The notes beneath the pieces are model-generated. The model worked only from the letters and a program-made list of their open reading frames with translations, was not told the DNA's origin and ran no database searches. Shown here piece after piece: positions 7,903 through 8,651 of a stretch of DNA of 8,651 nt; position 1 is the stretch's first letter; every line of letters begins with the position of its first letter. The stretch is taken from assembly GCA_018065685.1 (NCBI GenBank), contig JAGHSU010000020.1:1-8651 (forward strand). The letters run 5' to 3'. This stretch comes from Candidatus Methanocorpusculum equi (GTDB lineage: Archaea; Halobacteriota; Methanomicrobia; Methanomicrobiales; Methanocorpusculaceae). Made by a program: the position numbers and the translations under genes.

Positions 7903-7908
7903 AAAAAA
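7903..7908 (-). terminator. T-tract terminator after the TPR gene
   Basis: On the minus strand the sequence 28 nt after the TGA reads TCCTTCTTTTTTG, with six consecutive Ts. The preceding AAGGGGGGCTTTCAAGG can form only a weak stem (TGAAA with TTTCA). A T tract alone is adequate as an archaeal terminator, and it separates the TPR gene from the mfnB promoter. Confidence 0.4.
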
Positions 7909-7935
7909 GAAGGAGTGCCTTGAAAGCCCCCCTTT

Positions 7936-8649
7936 TCAGTTTCCTTTCTTCTTCTTAACAATCCCTGCGGGAATCCGCGATGCCGGAGCGTCGTTATCAA
8001 TCTCGACAGTTATCCCTATAAGATATGCGTTCATCCGGTCAATCGCCTCGCGGTTCTGCGGGTCTGCAGCGGCCGCTCTGCAGTAGCTGGTGTAAGCGTC
8101 TTCTCTGCTGCCCCGGAGGTCATAGACCTTCCCGAGCTCGGTTAACGCACGGCTGTCGGTCGGATGGTTATCCACCCATGCGGCCAGAATCCCGAGCGCA
8201 TCGTCATATTTTCCGGCACGGCGTGCGTCGATTCCCGCCTCGACTGCGTCCCATTCGCTGCTCTTTCTCTTCGGAGGCGGAATAAACTGATTTGCCTCGC
8301 GTTTCTTCCGCTCGATTCTTTCCTCCTGCTCTTTCGTGGCTCTCCGCGGGATGTAGCCGGAGCCGCTTTCAGCAGCGGCGGACACCGTTTTTCCTGCAAC
8401 CGCCCCTCCGGATTTACCTGCGGCATCGGCACGCATCTTTGCGTGTTCATGTTTTGCTGCCGCGTTCTGCTCCTTACGTTTTGCAACCCATGCCGGAGGC
8501 TCCTTCTTCTTTGAGGAGAGGGCGTGTGCTGTTTCAGCGCCGCTTTTTTCCACCGCTGAATTTTTACGCTCCTCGCGGCGCTTCTCCTTTTCCTCCTCCT
8601 CCTCCTCGATTGCGGCAAGCTCTGCAATGATTTCAAGCGGCTCGCCCAT
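7936..8649 (-). CDS. TPR-repeat protein with a charged, low-complexity N-terminal region
   Basis: I do not recognise a specific gene. Residues 1-30 are strongly charged with a run of seven glutamates, suggesting a helix or coiled coil. Residues ~30-130 are Lys/Ala/Glu-rich and probably disordered, with IPRRATKEQEERIERKKRE. Residues ~133-200 contain two tetratricopeptide repeats (WDAVEAGIDARRAGKYDDALGI... and ALTELGKVYDLRGSREDAYTSY...ADPQNREAI), a fold used for protein-protein contacts. The C-terminus ends in KKKKG. There is no signal peptide or membrane segment, so it is probably cytoplasmic. ATG 8647-8649 is within two bases of the window edge; the gene may begin here or further upstream, outside the window. 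The stop TGA (7936-7938) lies 178 bp from the mfnB start in the same direction, but the T tract and TATA box between them argue for separate transcripts. Confidence 0.75.
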   Translation of the reverse strand: MGEPLEIIAELAAIEEEEEEKEKRREERKNSAVEKSGAETAHALSSKKKEPPAWVAKRKEQNAAAKHEHAKMRADAAGKSGGAVAGKTVSAAAESGSGYIPRRATKEQEERIERKKREANQFIPPPKRKSSEWDAVEAGIDARRAGKYDDALGILAAWVDNHPTDSRALTELGKVYDLRGSREDAYTSYCRAAAADPQNREAIDRMNAYLIGITVEIDNDAPASRIPAGIVKKKKGN

Positions 8650-8651
8650 AA

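Noticed and set aside
7800..8000. Minus-strand 66-codon frame between the TPR gene and mfnB
   Set aside because: It starts inside the TPR gene, has no ribosome binding site, and its end runs through the 11-bp repeat. Nothing in the peptide suggests a real product.

Overview
The window looks like chromosomal DNA from a methanogenic archaeon, most likely of the order Methanomicrobiales. The main reasons are an mfnB gene for methanofuran biosynthesis, an isoleucyl-tRNA synthetase with archaeal-type sequence and C-terminal domain, TATA-box promoters placed for leaderless or very short-leader transcripts, and T-tract terminators. The genus cannot be fixed from the sequence alone. Apart from one probable restriction-modification remnant, the content is housekeeping rather than mobile or defence DNA.

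Layout, left to right. Positions 1-134 are an abnormal G/C homopolymer block (one G run of 21 and one of 33). It overwrites the 5' part of a putative redox gene (C_GCAxxG_C_C family plus a DUF1858-like domain, ending at 649). A perfect 18-bp palindrome covers that gene's stop codon. Next, on the minus strand (763-1572), is an unrecognised 269-residue protein whose last ~30 residues look like the C-terminus of type I restriction methylase HsdM. Its stop codon lies inside a 12-bp repeat present in three perfect tandem copies. Divergent from it is ileS (1722-4895), interrupted by an in-frame TAG at 3555-3557, 14 codons after the KMSKS motif. The reading frame is otherwise intact on both sides.

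A bacterial-type hypoxanthine phosphoribosyltransferase gene (hpt, 4990-5520) follows in the same direction. It converges on guaB (IMP dehydrogenase, 7067-5598 minus) across a symmetrical A/T-rich bidirectional terminator. guaB is the second gene of a tight minus-strand operon with mfnB (7757-7068): the mfnB TAA directly abuts the guaB ATG. The mfnB promoter region holds a well-placed TATA box, a 9-bp sequence found twice, and an 11-bp tandem repeat. The window ends in a minus-strand gene (8649-7936) for a charged, TPR-containing protein whose 5' end may lie outside.

Functionally, hpt (purine salvage to IMP/GMP) and guaB (IMP to XMP, the committed step to GMP) form a purine cluster. Coupling guaB to mfnB links guanine nucleotide supply with synthesis of a C1-carrier cofactor of methanogenesis. 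I did not find an undescribed multi-gene system. The most notable items are the TAG inside the essential ileS gene, the HsdM-tailed orphan protein, the Asp-to-Glu change in the Hpt PRPP loop, and the short tandem repeats in two intergenic regions.
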